A stretch of 37,491 nucleotides of DNA, from NCBI GenBank assembly GCA_964456445.1, contig CAYWBI010000017.1:1-37491 (forward strand). The letters run 5' to 3'. Position numbers and translations under genes: made by a program. Below are positions 16,565 through 26,131 of the stretch, one piece after another. Within the stretch, counting starts at the first letter, position 1. Every line of letters begins with the position of its first letter. Source of the stretch: CAYWBI01 sp964456445. GTDB lineage: Bacteria; Calditrichota; Calditrichia; Calditrichales; J004. The notes under the pieces are model-generated. The model was not told where the DNA came from, did not search any database, and saw only the letters and a list, made by a program, of their open reading frames with translations.

Positions 16565-17616
16565 TAATTCATTTCCTCTAACATGACCTTGATTTGGTAA
16601 GGTATATTATCCAAGGGCACAAGTTTTTCCGCCCCCCCCCGTTCGTATGCTTCTTTTGGCATTCCAAATACAACGGAACTGTTTTTATCCTGGGCCATGG
16701 TACGCGCCCCGGCCTCGCGCATTTTTAACATCGCATCCGCGCCGTCGCTTCCCATACCGGTTAGCATGATCCCAATGGCATTTGCACCCACATATTTGGC
16801 AACGGAACGAAAGAGTACATCAACCGATGGCTTATGCCCACATGCTTTTGCCCCGTCACGGCATATAACCTGATAGTCCCCACCAGAGCGTATAACCTGC
16901 ATATGCTGTCCGCCTTTGGCGATAAGCACGTGCCCGTTCTTTATACGGTCGCCGGAAACAGCTTCTTTAACATGCATGGCAGCCAACTCATTGAGCCTGT
17001 CGGCAAACATTTTGCTAAACCGTTCCGGCATGTGCTGAACAACAACAATACCAGGGGCGGTAATGGGCAAGCCGGTAATTACATTACGCAAGGCTTCCGT
17101 ACCGCCGGTCGACGCGCCAATTGCTATAATCTTGTCTGTGGTACGGGAAAGCGCCGTCACATTACGCGATCCGTTTTCTGAAGGTTTGTATTTTTTGTTT
17201 TTATAACCCTTTACATCAACGGTTGCCGCAATTTTTATTTTATCGTGCAATTCATTGATCATACTCAGCAAGCCACTTTTTACATCCGACGATGGTTTAC
17301 ATACAAAATCCACCGCTCCCGAGGCCAGGGCGTCCAGTGTAATACGCGATCCGCTTTCGGTAAGTGAGCTTACCATAACCACCGGTAAGGGATATTGGGG
17401 CATTAATTTTTTAAGAAACTCGAGACCGTCCATTTTTGGCATCTCCACATCCAGGGTAAGCACGTCCGGTCGCAATTTTACGATCATGTCCCGCGCTATG
17501 TATGGATCGCTGGCCGTTCCAACAACTTCGATGCCGGTGGTCATATTAAGACCGCGGGAAAGAATATCACGCACCAAGGCGGAGTCGTCAATAACAAGAA
17601 CACGTGTTTTATTCAT
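16564..17616 (-). CDS. cheB: Chemotaxis methylesterase CheB
   Basis: The 350 residues combine a receiver domain (D56 in TLDVEMPKMDG) with a methylesterase domain holding S169 (GASTGG), H195 (VVQHMPERF) and D291 (GMGSDG), the same relative spacing as E. coli S164, H190 and D286. It removes methyl groups from receptors when phosphorylated by CheA. A run of nine G (minus strand) lies near codons 327-330. The gene overlaps cheR by 8 bp and cheD by one base. Confidence 0.97.
   Translation of the reverse strand: MNKTRVLVIDDSALVRDILSRGLNMTTGIEVVGTASDPYIARDMIVKLRPDVLTLDVEMPKMDGLEFLKKLMPQYPLPVVMVSSLTESGSRITLDALASGAVDFVCKPSSDVKSGLLSMINELHDKIKIAATVDVKGYKNKKYKPSENGSRNVTALSRTTDKIIAIGASTGGTEALRNVITGLPITAPGIVVVQHMPERFSKMFADRLNELAAMHVKEAVSGDRIKNGHVLIAKGGQHMQVIRSGGDYQVICRDGAKACGHKPSVDVLFRSVAKYVGANAIGIMLTGMGSDGADAMLKMREAGARTMAQDKNSSVVFGMPKEAYERGGAEKLVPLDNIPYQIKVMLEEMN
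16632..16640. repeat. Nine-base C (plus strand) homopolymer inside cheB
   Basis: The tract encodes the Arg-Gly-Gly-Ala stretch about 20 codons before the cheB stop. Nine identical bases are prone to slippage. A one-base change would alter only the last helix of CheB and could also disturb coupling to cheD. Confidence 0.9.
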
Positions 17617-18448
17617 GAGCTACCTTTTTGTAAACGGCCGGTTTCAGATATTCAAAATACGGGTTTGTCCGCCCCAAACTTTCAGAATGCCCGATAAACA
17701 GATAACCCTTGTCCATAAGATTGTCACTGAATTTTCGTGCCAGTGTCTGCCGGGTATCGGTATCGAAATAGATCATAACATTTCTGCAAAAGATTACCTG
17801 AAACTTGTTTTTAAATGGAAAATCGGGGCGCATCAGGTTTAGCCTGCGGAACAAAACCATTTTTCTGATGTCCGGCTTTATTCCCAATTGTTTATTACCG
17901 GCAGGAACGAAATACCGTTCTGCAAATTTACTACCAAGTTTGGCGGCATCTTCCTGGTTATAAACGCCCTTCTGTGCGACATCGAGTGCACGGGCCGAGA
18001 TATCCGTGGCCAGCACAGCGGGCTTGATATCTGTGTTTTGCAAACTCATATGCAAACTCATAGCCAGGGTATAAGCTTCTTCTCCTGTCGAACAGCCCGC
18101 ACACCATATCCTCAGCGATTTTTTCCTTTTTACATCGTCCCGTGCAATAAGTTCTTTAATGACCTCATCGCGCAGATATGCAAAATGATCATGCTCCCGT
18201 GCAAAATAAGTAAGGTTTGTAGATATCTTATTTATCAACGTATCCATGGCATGGCCGGTTTGGTCATTCTGGACAAATTGATAATATTGCTCAAATGAGT
18301 TGAAATTTTTATCAACAAGCACCTTGCGCAATCGATTGCAAACCAAGGTTTGTTTTTTCTCGCCCAGGTCTATTCCAAAACGCGAATAGACTAATTTGGC
18401 GATTTTCTGGTATTCTGTCGGTGTGATGCGTATTTCACTCAGGGCCAT
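17609..18448 (-). CDS. cheR: Chemoreceptor methyltransferase CheR
   Basis: The 279-residue protein has the N-terminal helical CheR domain with a TNLTYFAREHDHF segment (about 77-89), the SAM-binding motif CAGCSTGEE at 116-124 and the FCRNVMIYFD motif near 220. It transfers methyl groups from S-adenosylmethionine to receptor glutamates. It lies 8 bp after the membrane receptor gene and overlaps cheB by 8 bp, so receptor and methylation enzymes are made together. Confidence 0.97.
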   Translation of the reverse strand: MALSEIRITPTEYQKIAKLVYSRFGIDLGEKKQTLVCNRLRKVLVDKNFNSFEQYYQFVQNDQTGHAMDTLINKISTNLTYFAREHDHFAYLRDEVIKELIARDDVKRKKSLRIWCAGCSTGEEAYTLAMSLHMSLQNTDIKPAVLATDISARALDVAQKGVYNQEDAAKLGSKFAERYFVPAGNKQLGIKPDIRKMVLFRRLNLMRPDFPFKNKFQVIFCRNVMIYFDTDTRQTLARKFSDNLMDKGYLFIGHSESLGRTNPYFEYLKPAVYKKVAHE

Positions 18449-18456
18449 GGGAAAAC

Positions 18457-20643
18457 CTAATTCTGTTTGTAAAATTGATGCTCTGCCTCAACAGCAAATT
18501 GTTGATCATCAAACGTATCATTTTGCACTGTTGACATGTTTTTTAGGCTGAAGCGGTTTATTATATTTCTTAACTCTTCTGAAGATTGTGAAAGGTCACC
18601 GGCTGCCGCCGCGCTTTCTTCGGCATAAGCGGTATTGGATTGGGTCACCCGGTCGATCTGCTGTAGCGCCTTATTAATTTGATCGATCGCCGAAACCTGT
18701 TCCTGGGACGATGAGTTGATTTCATAAATAAGATCGGTTGAGGTATTGATACCTTCAATGATTTTTTTAATCGCATCGGATGTTTGATGCGCTATCCTTG
18801 AGCCATCGTTTACCCTGTTCACAGATTCTTCTATCAGATCGGTCGTTTCTTTAGCGGCCTTTGCGCTACGTTGGGCAAGGCTGCGCACTTCTTCGGCCAC
18901 AACGGCAAACCCTTTACCGTGCACACCGGCGCGTGCGGCTTCGACGGCCGCGTTTAAGGAAAGTAAATTGGTTTGGAAAGCAATTTCATCAATAACTTTA
19001 ATAATCCTGGAGATTTCATTTGAAGACTGGTTGATGCGCTCCATGGCCGACAACATTTCGCCCATTTCCTTATTACCATGTTCCGCGGCTTGTTTGGAGC
19101 CTAAGGATATTTCATTTGTCTTCTCGGCATTTTCGGCATTTTCCTTCGATTGGCGACTGATTTCGACCATGGATGCGCCGATTTCTTCCAGCGAGCTGGC
19201 CTGGTCGGAAGCGCCCTCGGAAACCGATTGGCTGGTACCGGCCACCTGCTTGGCGCCGCTGCTTACTTTTTCCGAAGCATCCGCCACATAACCCAGTGTT
19301 GAACTTATATTATCAATAGTGCTGTTCAGGGCTTCTTTTAAGCGTGAATGGTCGCCGGCATAATTGCCCTTCACCTGTACAGAAAAATTCCCCTGGCCCA
19401 ACTCTTCAAGCACCATAATGGCCTCATTAATCGGTGTGACCACGGCCTCCATTGTGCCGTTCAGCCCTTCTACAATTTTTTTATAGTCCCCATAGTGTTT
19501 GTTTTCATCTGCCCGTTCATGTAAATGGCCGCCAATGGCCGCAGCCGCAAGACGGGAAGAATCATTCAAAAGGGCATTTACCGCATTTATACAGCGGTTG
19601 AGGTTTTTCTCCACAACTTTAAAGCCGCCTTTAAATTCATCCTGGATCGGATCGGGAATATTTCCCTTGGCGATACGTTCGATATAGTTGGCCGTTTTAG
19701 TGACCGGCTCCAAAAAGGCGTCCAAGGTTTGGTTTACACCGGAGATGATTTCATGGTATTGTCCTTCATGACGGCTGGCGTCGGCCCGGGTTTCCAGATC
19801 ACCGCTTACCGCCGAGTGGACCAGATCATTCATATCGGACACGACGTTTTCGATATGTTCTTTCATCATTTTCATCGCCAGTCCAAGTTCATCGCCGGGA
19901 TGGATGTCATCAAATTGAACGGCCATGTTGCCCCGTGCAATTTCCCTTGCAACACGCGCCTTGCCACGCATGGCATCGATTATCTTTCTGAACGAATCGG
20001 CAAGTTTTCCAAGTTCATCGCCACTGTCATAAGTTATTTCTTCCTGTAACTCCCCCATGCTTAGCCGCTCTGCGGTATCTGCCAAACCCTGGATCGGCTT
20101 GGTGATGCGGGAGGCCAGGAATAATATTAAACCAAAAATGATTGCTACCCCGACAAAGGAAAGGGTATAAAAAATACGACCCGCATAAGCCAGGGCCTCG
20201 TCGCGCCCTTTTAATGAAATACCTACGCTTACCTTTCCTAAGTCTTTACCATCTGAGAGCACGGTTTTCGTGCTGAAAATTTCCTGATCTGTTTGAATTA
20301 ACTGTCCGTTTTCATCTTTTGTAAGGACGCCATACCCCTGCCGCCGATAATTATAAACATCGTCTCCCGTTGTGTTTTTTACATTAAGATATGATATCTG
20401 TTCGTCTTTTTTAAAATTACTTAAGGCCTCGGCAACGGTTTCGTTGTCGGCAAATTCCAGCCCCGTTTGTACAGTTCCTGAAGCGATTTGACTTATGATC
20501 TCCAGGGATTTTGTAAGGTTCTGGTCGAGTGCGCTCTTTGTTATTGAATTTATAAAATAGAGCCCGAAAAGGATCATACCCAGGATGACCGGAATAAAAA
20601 TAACAAGTATTTTTGATTTAATCTTTAGCTCACGAAAATTCAT
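18457..20643 (-). CDS. Transmembrane methyl-accepting chemotaxis protein with CHASE8-like periplasmic domain
   Basis: The 728-residue receptor has membrane segments at about 12-31 and 157-179. The periplasmic part between them includes IASGTVQTGLEFADNETV followed by an ALSNF helix and a YLNVKN strand, resembling CHASE8 rather than a plain four-helix bundle. A HAMP domain (about 180-232) is followed by several HAMP-like repeats to about residue 440. The signalling hairpin tip EIAFQTNLLSLNAAVEAARAG is almost invariant. No C-terminal CheR-binding pentapeptide is seen. The gene is 27 bp after a secreted-protein gene that may encode its periplasmic partner. Confidence 0.93.
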   Translation of the reverse strand: MNFRELKIKSKILVIFIPVILGMILFGLYFINSITKSALDQNLTKSLEIISQIASGTVQTGLEFADNETVAEALSNFKKDEQISYLNVKNTTGDDVYNYRRQGYGVLTKDENGQLIQTDQEIFSTKTVLSDGKDLGKVSVGISLKGRDEALAYAGRIFYTLSFVGVAIIFGLILFLASRITKPIQGLADTAERLSMGELQEEITYDSGDELGKLADSFRKIIDAMRGKARVAREIARGNMAVQFDDIHPGDELGLAMKMMKEHIENVVSDMNDLVHSAVSGDLETRADASRHEGQYHEIISGVNQTLDAFLEPVTKTANYIERIAKGNIPDPIQDEFKGGFKVVEKNLNRCINAVNALLNDSSRLAAAAIGGHLHERADENKHYGDYKKIVEGLNGTMEAVVTPINEAIMVLEELGQGNFSVQVKGNYAGDHSRLKEALNSTIDNISSTLGYVADASEKVSSGAKQVAGTSQSVSEGASDQASSLEEIGASMVEISRQSKENAENAEKTNEISLGSKQAAEHGNKEMGEMLSAMERINQSSNEISRIIKVIDEIAFQTNLLSLNAAVEAARAGVHGKGFAVVAEEVRSLAQRSAKAAKETTDLIEESVNRVNDGSRIAHQTSDAIKKIIEGINTSTDLIYEINSSSQEQVSAIDQINKALQQIDRVTQSNTAYAEESAAAAGDLSQSSEELRNIINRFSLKNMSTVQNDTFDDQQFAVEAEHQFYKQN

Positions 20644-20670
20644 GATGTTCCTCAGAATAATTATTTATGT

Positions 20671-21207
20671 TTATCTAATTACTTTTGTTACGCCAAGCGC
20701 CAGTTTAAACTCGTCGGTAAATATTGAGGCAAAGCGGGAATAGTTTTGCAGATTGACCAGCAAGTCCTTTATTTTAAATTTATCATTGACAATCACCCCT
20801 AAAAAAGCGCCGGAGGCGGAATAGTCGGCCGATGAGGTTATTATGGCAATATTGTGTTCTTTACATTTGGAAAGGATAAACATTCTGCTGGATTTTTTCA
20901 TTAAGGTTGGGGTATCATAAACGATCAATACCGAGCTGTTGCTAATGTTCTTTAAATTTTCACCAATATTTTTTTGTGAATCAACGAGATAAATTTTCAC
21001 TTTAAAACCAAATGTGGCCCCTGCACGTGCAAATTTACCTTTGGCCTTATCAACCTGATCACTGCTCAGGAAAACAGAAACCGTTTTTACTTCCGGCAAA
21101 ACTTTCTTGATTATATATAAATATTGAGCTGCCGTGGCATCCTTTGCCAACCCTTGGGTTACCGCGCCAAGTATAAGCAGCGCAGCAATCAGTTTATAAA
21201 ATTTCAT
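20671..21207 (-). CDS. Secreted single-lobe binding-protein-like protein
   Basis: A signal peptide is clear: KLIAALLILGA core and a cut near residues 21-26 after Ala. The mature part (about 155 residues) reads like the second lobe of ABC_sub_bind periplasmic proteins: a LPEVKTVSVFLS strand, an AGATFGFKVKIYLV helix-strand and an HNIAIITSSADYSASGAFLG segment. The usual two-lobe family is about twice as long. A YfiR-like fold is an alternative, because the neighbouring receptor has a YfiN-type CHASE8-like domain. It is the first gene after a sigma-28-like promoter, with a GGAGG ribosome site. Confidence 0.65.
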   Translation of the reverse strand: MKFYKLIAALLILGAVTQGLAKDATAAQYLYIIKKVLPEVKTVSVFLSSDQVDKAKGKFARAGATFGFKVKIYLVDSQKNIGENLKNISNSSVLIVYDTPTLMKKSSRMFILSKCKEHNIAIITSSADYSASGAFLGVIVNDKFKIKDLLVNLQNYSRFASIFTDEFKLALGVTKVIR

Positions 21208-21500
21208 AACAATTCCTCCATGAATTGAGTTTTATTTTTCTGTACATATATTGTCGAATCCGTTTATAAATTGTTTACGCACGCCGTCTAAATGAATGGA
21301 ATTTTACCACCATCCAATATTTCGTCACATAGGCCATTATATATCCGGGACGTCCGATCAAAATCATTTCTAAATGCCCTGTGTTCCGGGTATATATTCA
21401 AACATCATTATAAAATTTGTCACTTTTTGTCTCATGCTTTTGTTATTATCATTTCAATACTCCGGAAAAATATTTTAGTCCCCGGGCCAAAGCGAAGATT
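21208..21500. other. Intergenic region after cheW
   Basis: The 293 bp hold the sigma-28-like promoter and a GGACGTCC palindrome near 21348-21355. A C/G-rich hairpin of about 7 bp with wobble pairs follows cheW, but no T-run follows it, so I do not call a terminator. No gene is supported here. Confidence 0.4.
21251..21277 (-). promoter_or_regulatory. Sigma-28-like promoter for the receptor-CheR-CheB-CheD operon
   Basis: The minus strand reads TAAA, exactly 15 bases, TTCGACAA. Against TAAA-N15-GCCGATAA the -35 is perfect and the -10 matches 5 of 8 positions including the CGA core. The predicted start is about 37 bases before the ATG at 21207. It fits a late flagellar regulon. Confidence 0.5.
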
Positions 21501-22007
21501 TTAATTTACTGAAGCATTGATCATCTCTATTTCATCTTCGTACAGCAATTTTTGGATATCCAATAATATTTTAACATCTTCATTTACTTTTCCCAAGCCA
21601 TGTACAAAACGGTTGCCATTTTCTTTCTTGCTCACTTTGGGAGGCTCTTCGATTTGACAGCCCGGAATGTTCATTACCTCGGATACGGTATCCACCACAA
21701 GACCAACGGAAGTGCCGGATATATTTACAACAACGATACAGGTCCGCTCATCGTAGGCGCGCGCCTCCATGCCAAAACGAAGCCTGACATCCACTACCGG
21801 GATCACCTTACCACGTAAATTTATAACCCCTTTGATGAATTCCGGCAAATCGGGCAATGATGTAATTTTCTGTATGCCAATTATTTCCGTGACATTACGT
21901 ATTTCAATACCATATTCCTGATTGCCGATGGTATAGGTAAGATATTGGTCATCCTGGCCGGATTCACTGATCTCTTCATCTATAATTTTTTCTTCTGTTT
22001 CTTGCAT
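21501..22007 (-). CDS. cheW: Chemotaxis coupling protein CheW
   Basis: The 168-residue protein has the CheW fold pattern: YGIEIRNVTEIIG, the LPEFIKGVINLRGKVIPVVDVRLRFG segment and VGLVVDTVSEVMNI. It links receptors to CheA. An acidic extension of about 20 residues precedes the domain. It is preceded by AAAGGAG and lies 18 bp after the globin-coupled receptor gene, in one operon with cheA. Confidence 0.96.
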   Translation of the reverse strand: MQETEEKIIDEEISESGQDDQYLTYTIGNQEYGIEIRNVTEIIGIQKITSLPDLPEFIKGVINLRGKVIPVVDVRLRFGMEARAYDERTCIVVVNISGTSVGLVVDTVSEVMNIPGCQIEEPPKVSKKENGNRFVHGLGKVNEDVKILLDIQKLLYEDEIEMINASVN

Positions 22008-22025
22008 GGCGATACTCCTTTGACG

Positions 22026-23735
22026 TTAATTCATCTTAAATAATTGCTTTTGCTGCGCAGGTTGTCCGGTTACCTGACCGCCCAGTCTAAACCCCGATAT
22101 CATTTGTTGCAGTTCCCTGGATTGGGCGCTTAACTGTTGCGCGGCGGCGGCAGTTTCTTCCGAGACGGCAGTGTTGGCCTGTGTGGCCTGGTCAATCTGG
22201 GACAACCCCACGGAAGTTTGTTTGATGCCTTCGCTTTGTTCATGGGAAGCAACGTTTATTTCTGCAATCAAATCCGTGACCTTGTTAATTTGTTCGATAA
22301 TTTCATCGAGAACGGTTGATGTAACTCCGGTGATCTTCATCCCCTGGTCAACTTTATCCTTATTGCCTTCGATAAGGCCTGTTGTTTCCTTTGCTGCTTT
22401 GGCGCTACGCTGGGCAAGGTTGCGGACTTCCTCGGCAACCACGGCAAAGCCCTTGCCATGCACACCCGCACGGGCAGCTTCCACGGCGGCATTAAGCGCC
22501 AGCAAATTTGTTTGGAAGGCAATTTCATCGATCACCTTTATGATCTTTGAAATGGCGTCCGAGCTGGTCTTCATATCATCCATGGCGCTAATCAATTCGC
22601 GCATTTGTTTATGGCCCCGGTCACTGCTTGCCTGCGACATCCCGGCCAGTTTCTCGGCCTGCGAGGCCGCCTGGGAATTATGTGTTATTTGATCTCCCAT
22701 TTCCGTAAGGGATGCGGTAATTTCCTGCAATGCGCTGGCTTGCTGTGTTGTCCCTTGCGAGAGGGTTTGGGCCGCGCCGGAAACCTGGTTGGAACCATCC
22801 GAAACTTGTTTTATTGCCTGCGCCACGGTGCCCAGGGTTTCGTTCATGGAGTTGGCGACATGATTTATTGCTTCTTTTAAACTGGCAAGGTCGCCTTGAT
22901 AGTTATTTTGCATACGTATGGTCAAGTCCCCCGCCGCCATAGACTTTAATACATCCAGGGCCTCCCGGACGGGCGCTTGCATTATATCGACCATCGAATT
23001 TAGCGAGTTTAATATTTCCAATGTTTGCCCTTCAAACCCGGCACAATCCGCTTTTGTAGATAGGTTCCCTTTTACCGCTTCATTGGTCAGCATCCCAATT
23101 TGATCCACCATATCCTGAAACTGTTGTGAACGATCGTTGGCGTCAATCACTTTTTGCAGCCTGGCCTGTGAAAAATAGTTAATAACAAGCGCAATATCGG
23201 CGTCCAGCAAACGGGTAAATGCCCCGTTAAAATCCAATCGGTCCCGGATGGAGGCGCCGGCGCCTTCCAGTTTATCGTCCATTATTTTGCGTAAAACATT
23301 GTACATGCCAATATACCAACTGGGATGTAAATTAGATTTCTCATGCAGAATGCCCACTTTTTTGCGGTCCTCTATATAGGCATCATCGATTTTACCGGTA
23401 AAAAGGGTACGGACATATTTTATAAGTTTCGGCCTTTGCCGTTCTACCGAGGAATATTTGTTCAGTATGTCATTGGTTGCCTGGGTTTGCTGTATGTGGG
23501 CATAGAAGCTGTCCACCATTTCATCGCAGGTGGCGTTAAAAACATCTTGCCAACTGTGGATAAGACCGAGGTCATCTTCGGTTACGGACAGAAAGCGCAA
23601 TTCTTCGCGCACCCCGGTATCGCTTACCTGGATTTTTCCGCCCGTATATGTTCTTTTAATTTCTTCCCTGGAAACGGTATTATATTCATCTGAATTTGTC
23701 TCGGTAACCGTATTGCGTTTAAAAATGCCGAACAT
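22026..23735 (-). CDS. Globin-coupled soluble chemoreceptor (HemAT-like)
   Basis: The ATG at 23735 has AAAGGGG at good distance; a GTG two codons upstream does not. The 569-residue protein has no membrane segment. Residues about 40-190 form a protoglobin sensor with the proximal His (H131) in KVGILHEKSNLHPSWYIGMY, matching the HemAT pattern of His, a Leu/Pro spacer and WY. HAMP-like helices with MAAGDLTIRM follow, then a signalling domain with the invariant tip EIAFQTNLLALNAAVEAARAG. The family senses oxygen or other haem ligands. It sits between cheA and cheW, so it is probably a main receptor for this pathway. Confidence 0.92.
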   Translation of the reverse strand: MFGIFKRNTVTETNSDEYNTVSREEIKRTYTGGKIQVSDTGVREELRFLSVTEDDLGLIHSWQDVFNATCDEMVDSFYAHIQQTQATNDILNKYSSVERQRPKLIKYVRTLFTGKIDDAYIEDRKKVGILHEKSNLHPSWYIGMYNVLRKIMDDKLEGAGASIRDRLDFNGAFTRLLDADIALVINYFSQARLQKVIDANDRSQQFQDMVDQIGMLTNEAVKGNLSTKADCAGFEGQTLEILNSLNSMVDIMQAPVREALDVLKSMAAGDLTIRMQNNYQGDLASLKEAINHVANSMNETLGTVAQAIKQVSDGSNQVSGAAQTLSQGTTQQASALQEITASLTEMGDQITHNSQAASQAEKLAGMSQASSDRGHKQMRELISAMDDMKTSSDAISKIIKVIDEIAFQTNLLALNAAVEAARAGVHGKGFAVVAEEVRNLAQRSAKAAKETTGLIEGNKDKVDQGMKITGVTSTVLDEIIEQINKVTDLIAEINVASHEQSEGIKQTSVGLSQIDQATQANTAVSEETAAAAQQLSAQSRELQQMISGFRLGGQVTGQPAQQKQLFKMN

Positions 23736-23745
23736 ACCCACCCCT

Positions 23746-26022
23746 TTAGTTTACTTCCACTGTTTTTATTAAATTAGATAAATCAAGAATAAGACAAATT
23801 TCACCATTGCCCAGTACGGCACAGCCGGATACACCATGAATGTTGCCTAAATAGGAGGGCAGGGCCTTAATCACCAATTGTTGCTGCCCCAAAATTTCGT
23901 CAACTAAAAACCCGGTGCCCTGATTACCCTTTTCGGTCACCACAACAATTCCTTCAGAAAGCGGCTTTGGTTCGAAACTCAGGTCGTGCAATTCATGCAA
24001 ACGTAAAATAGGCACCATTTTGTCACGGATTTTTATAACTTCCTGTCCATCCATCAAATCAACAACGGCCATTTCCCCTACCTGCAAAGATTCCTTTATA
24101 TCCAGTGTGGGAATGGCATATATTGAATTTTCCACACGCATCAGCATACCATCTACAATTGCCGTGGTCAGTGGGATGCGCAGGTTAATTGTGGTGCCAA
24201 TGCCTTCTTCACTTATAATTTCAACCCTGCCACGGATTTTTTCTACATTCTTAACCACAACGTCCATGCCGACGCCACGCCCGGAAATATTGGATACTTT
24301 TTCGGCGGTTGAAAATCCGGGCTGAAAAATCAAATTCCACACTTTTTCATTGGGCATGTCCATTTCCGCTGCGCTTATCAATCCTTTTTCCAATGCTTTA
24401 TTTAGAATTCTTTCCCGGTTTAACCCGGCGCCGTCGTCTTTTATAACGATCCATATTTCACCGCCAATTTGTTTGGCGGACAAATCTATCCGGCCATTGC
24501 CTGGCTTACCCGCTTTTTGACGTATCGCCGGTGTTTGGATGCCATGATCAGCGGCATTACGCAGAATATGGACCAGGGGATCGGAGATATGCTCTAAAAC
24601 AGAACGGTCAACTTCCGTTTCCCCTCCTGCAATTATCAAATCAATTTTTTTGCCATTTTTTGAAGCAAGATCACGGACCAATCGTTTCATTTTGCCAAAC
24701 AGACCATTTAGAGGGATCATACGCATGGATGTGGCCAGCTCCTGCAGTTCGCGTACATTCTTTTGCAGATAACTGATCGACTTTTCAAAATTCTCCAGTT
24801 CCATCCCCTTTAAATCCGGGCTATGGGAGACCATTGATTCGGAGATAACAATTTCCCCAACCAGGTCCATTAACTTATTTAGTTTGTTTACATCAACACG
24901 GATTACATCACTCGTTATATTTAGTAACGAAGGCCCGGTTGGCTTTTCATTCTTTTTACTTGCAACACTTTTGGGCGTTTCATCTTTTTCCTTTTTCGGG
25001 GCGATTTCCACATCAGCGGCCTGCTTGCCAACATCCGTATCCTTTTGGGCCTTTTCTTCCTGTACTTCGGGTCCGGCAGGCAACTCGTCCTGCTCCAGCA
25101 GACCAAAAGATTCATCCATCAAATCCAGCAAACCGATTTTACCCATGATCAATGGCGGCTTGCCTTGATTCAGTAGGTCTATGGCTGCCCGTAAGAAGTC
25201 CAGTACTTGTAAAATGAGGGAAATTTGCCCGGCTTGTGTCTGAACTTTATTGGTGCGGACCAGGTCTAGAAAGGTTTCGGCTTTATGACAAATTTGATTG
25301 ATGTCCGTATAGTTCATAAACCCGGCATTGCCCTTAAGACTATGCAGGTTGCGAAATACGTTTCCTATCAATTCCTGGTTTTGGGCATCGTCTTCCATCG
25401 AGAGTAGATCCTGCTCCAGGTTGTCCAACAGTTCATTGGAATCCACAACAAACTGTTTGATCATGTCCGGGGTCAGCAACGCTTCTAATAATTTTTCATC
25501 AACTTTGGCTTCATCCTGCTCGGTTTCTTGCTGTTTAGCGGCAACGGCGGGCTTCGCTTTTTTCTTTTTTTTATCCGGTTTTTCGCTAACCGCTGGGGCA
25601 TCCTTCTCCTTTATAAGCAAAATGATGCGCATCTTTAAATCATCGATATCCCCCGGAAAACCATCTTCTGTAAAATTTTCCTGTAAGTAATTCATCATTA
25701 TCATCAAAAAATCACTTACTTCAAGGAAAATATTAATATGTGTCTTTTGAATCTTGATTTTATGTTTTCGGATAAGGTCCAGCAGGGTTTCCGCTTCATG
25801 GGTCAGCTTGTTGGTCCGGGTCAGACCGATAAAACCCGCGCTGCCCTTTATCGAATGAAAGGTCCGGAAAATTGTATTAATGTCCCCGTCATCAATTTCT
25901 TCCGAAGTTGATACAGATTCTTCCAGGTTTAAAAGCACCAGTTCTGTTTTTTCGAGGGCTTCGTTGCTTTCATTGATAAAATCGACTAAGATTTCCCTGT
26001 CATCATCTTGGATTATGGCCAT
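23746..26022 (-). CDS. cheA: Chemotaxis histidine kinase CheA with two Hpt domains
   Basis: The ATG at 26022 with AAAGGA nine bases upstream is preferred to a TTG 57 bases earlier. The 758 residues contain two phosphotransfer domains: HSIKGSAGF (H56) and HSLKGNAGF (H227). A Lys/Glu/Ala-rich linker, the dimerisation helices, the ATPase core (HILRNAADHG N-box, KDDGAGL, GRGVGMDVV) and a CheW-like C-terminal domain follow. No clear CheY/CheB-binding P2 domain is visible; the duplicate Hpt takes that space. The gene precedes the receptor gene by 10 bp. Confidence 0.96.
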   Translation of the reverse strand: MAIIQDDDREILVDFINESNEALEKTELVLLNLEESVSTSEEIDDGDINTIFRTFHSIKGSAGFIGLTRTNKLTHEAETLLDLIRKHKIKIQKTHINIFLEVSDFLMIMMNYLQENFTEDGFPGDIDDLKMRIILLIKEKDAPAVSEKPDKKKKKAKPAVAAKQQETEQDEAKVDEKLLEALLTPDMIKQFVVDSNELLDNLEQDLLSMEDDAQNQELIGNVFRNLHSLKGNAGFMNYTDINQICHKAETFLDLVRTNKVQTQAGQISLILQVLDFLRAAIDLLNQGKPPLIMGKIGLLDLMDESFGLLEQDELPAGPEVQEEKAQKDTDVGKQAADVEIAPKKEKDETPKSVASKKNEKPTGPSLLNITSDVIRVDVNKLNKLMDLVGEIVISESMVSHSPDLKGMELENFEKSISYLQKNVRELQELATSMRMIPLNGLFGKMKRLVRDLASKNGKKIDLIIAGGETEVDRSVLEHISDPLVHILRNAADHGIQTPAIRQKAGKPGNGRIDLSAKQIGGEIWIVIKDDGAGLNRERILNKALEKGLISAAEMDMPNEKVWNLIFQPGFSTAEKVSNISGRGVGMDVVVKNVEKIRGRVEIISEEGIGTTINLRIPLTTAIVDGMLMRVENSIYAIPTLDIKESLQVGEMAVVDLMDGQEVIKIRDKMVPILRLHELHDLSFEPKPLSEGIVVVTEKGNQGTGFLVDEILGQQQLVIKALPSYLGNIHGVSGCAVLGNGEICLILDLSNLIKTVEVN

Positions 26023-26131
26023 GGTTTTCAATCCTTTCGCATGTGATAATTCTGATATATCAGGATTTATCAACGGCAAAAAAAGGGGAAAAATAAAATC
26101 TGCGCAGGAAGTGGTTAATTTTATTACAATC

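Noticed and set aside
26023..26079. TTG start giving a 19-residue longer CheA
   Set aside because: The ATG at 26022 has AAAGGA at suitable distance and begins just before the Hpt domain.
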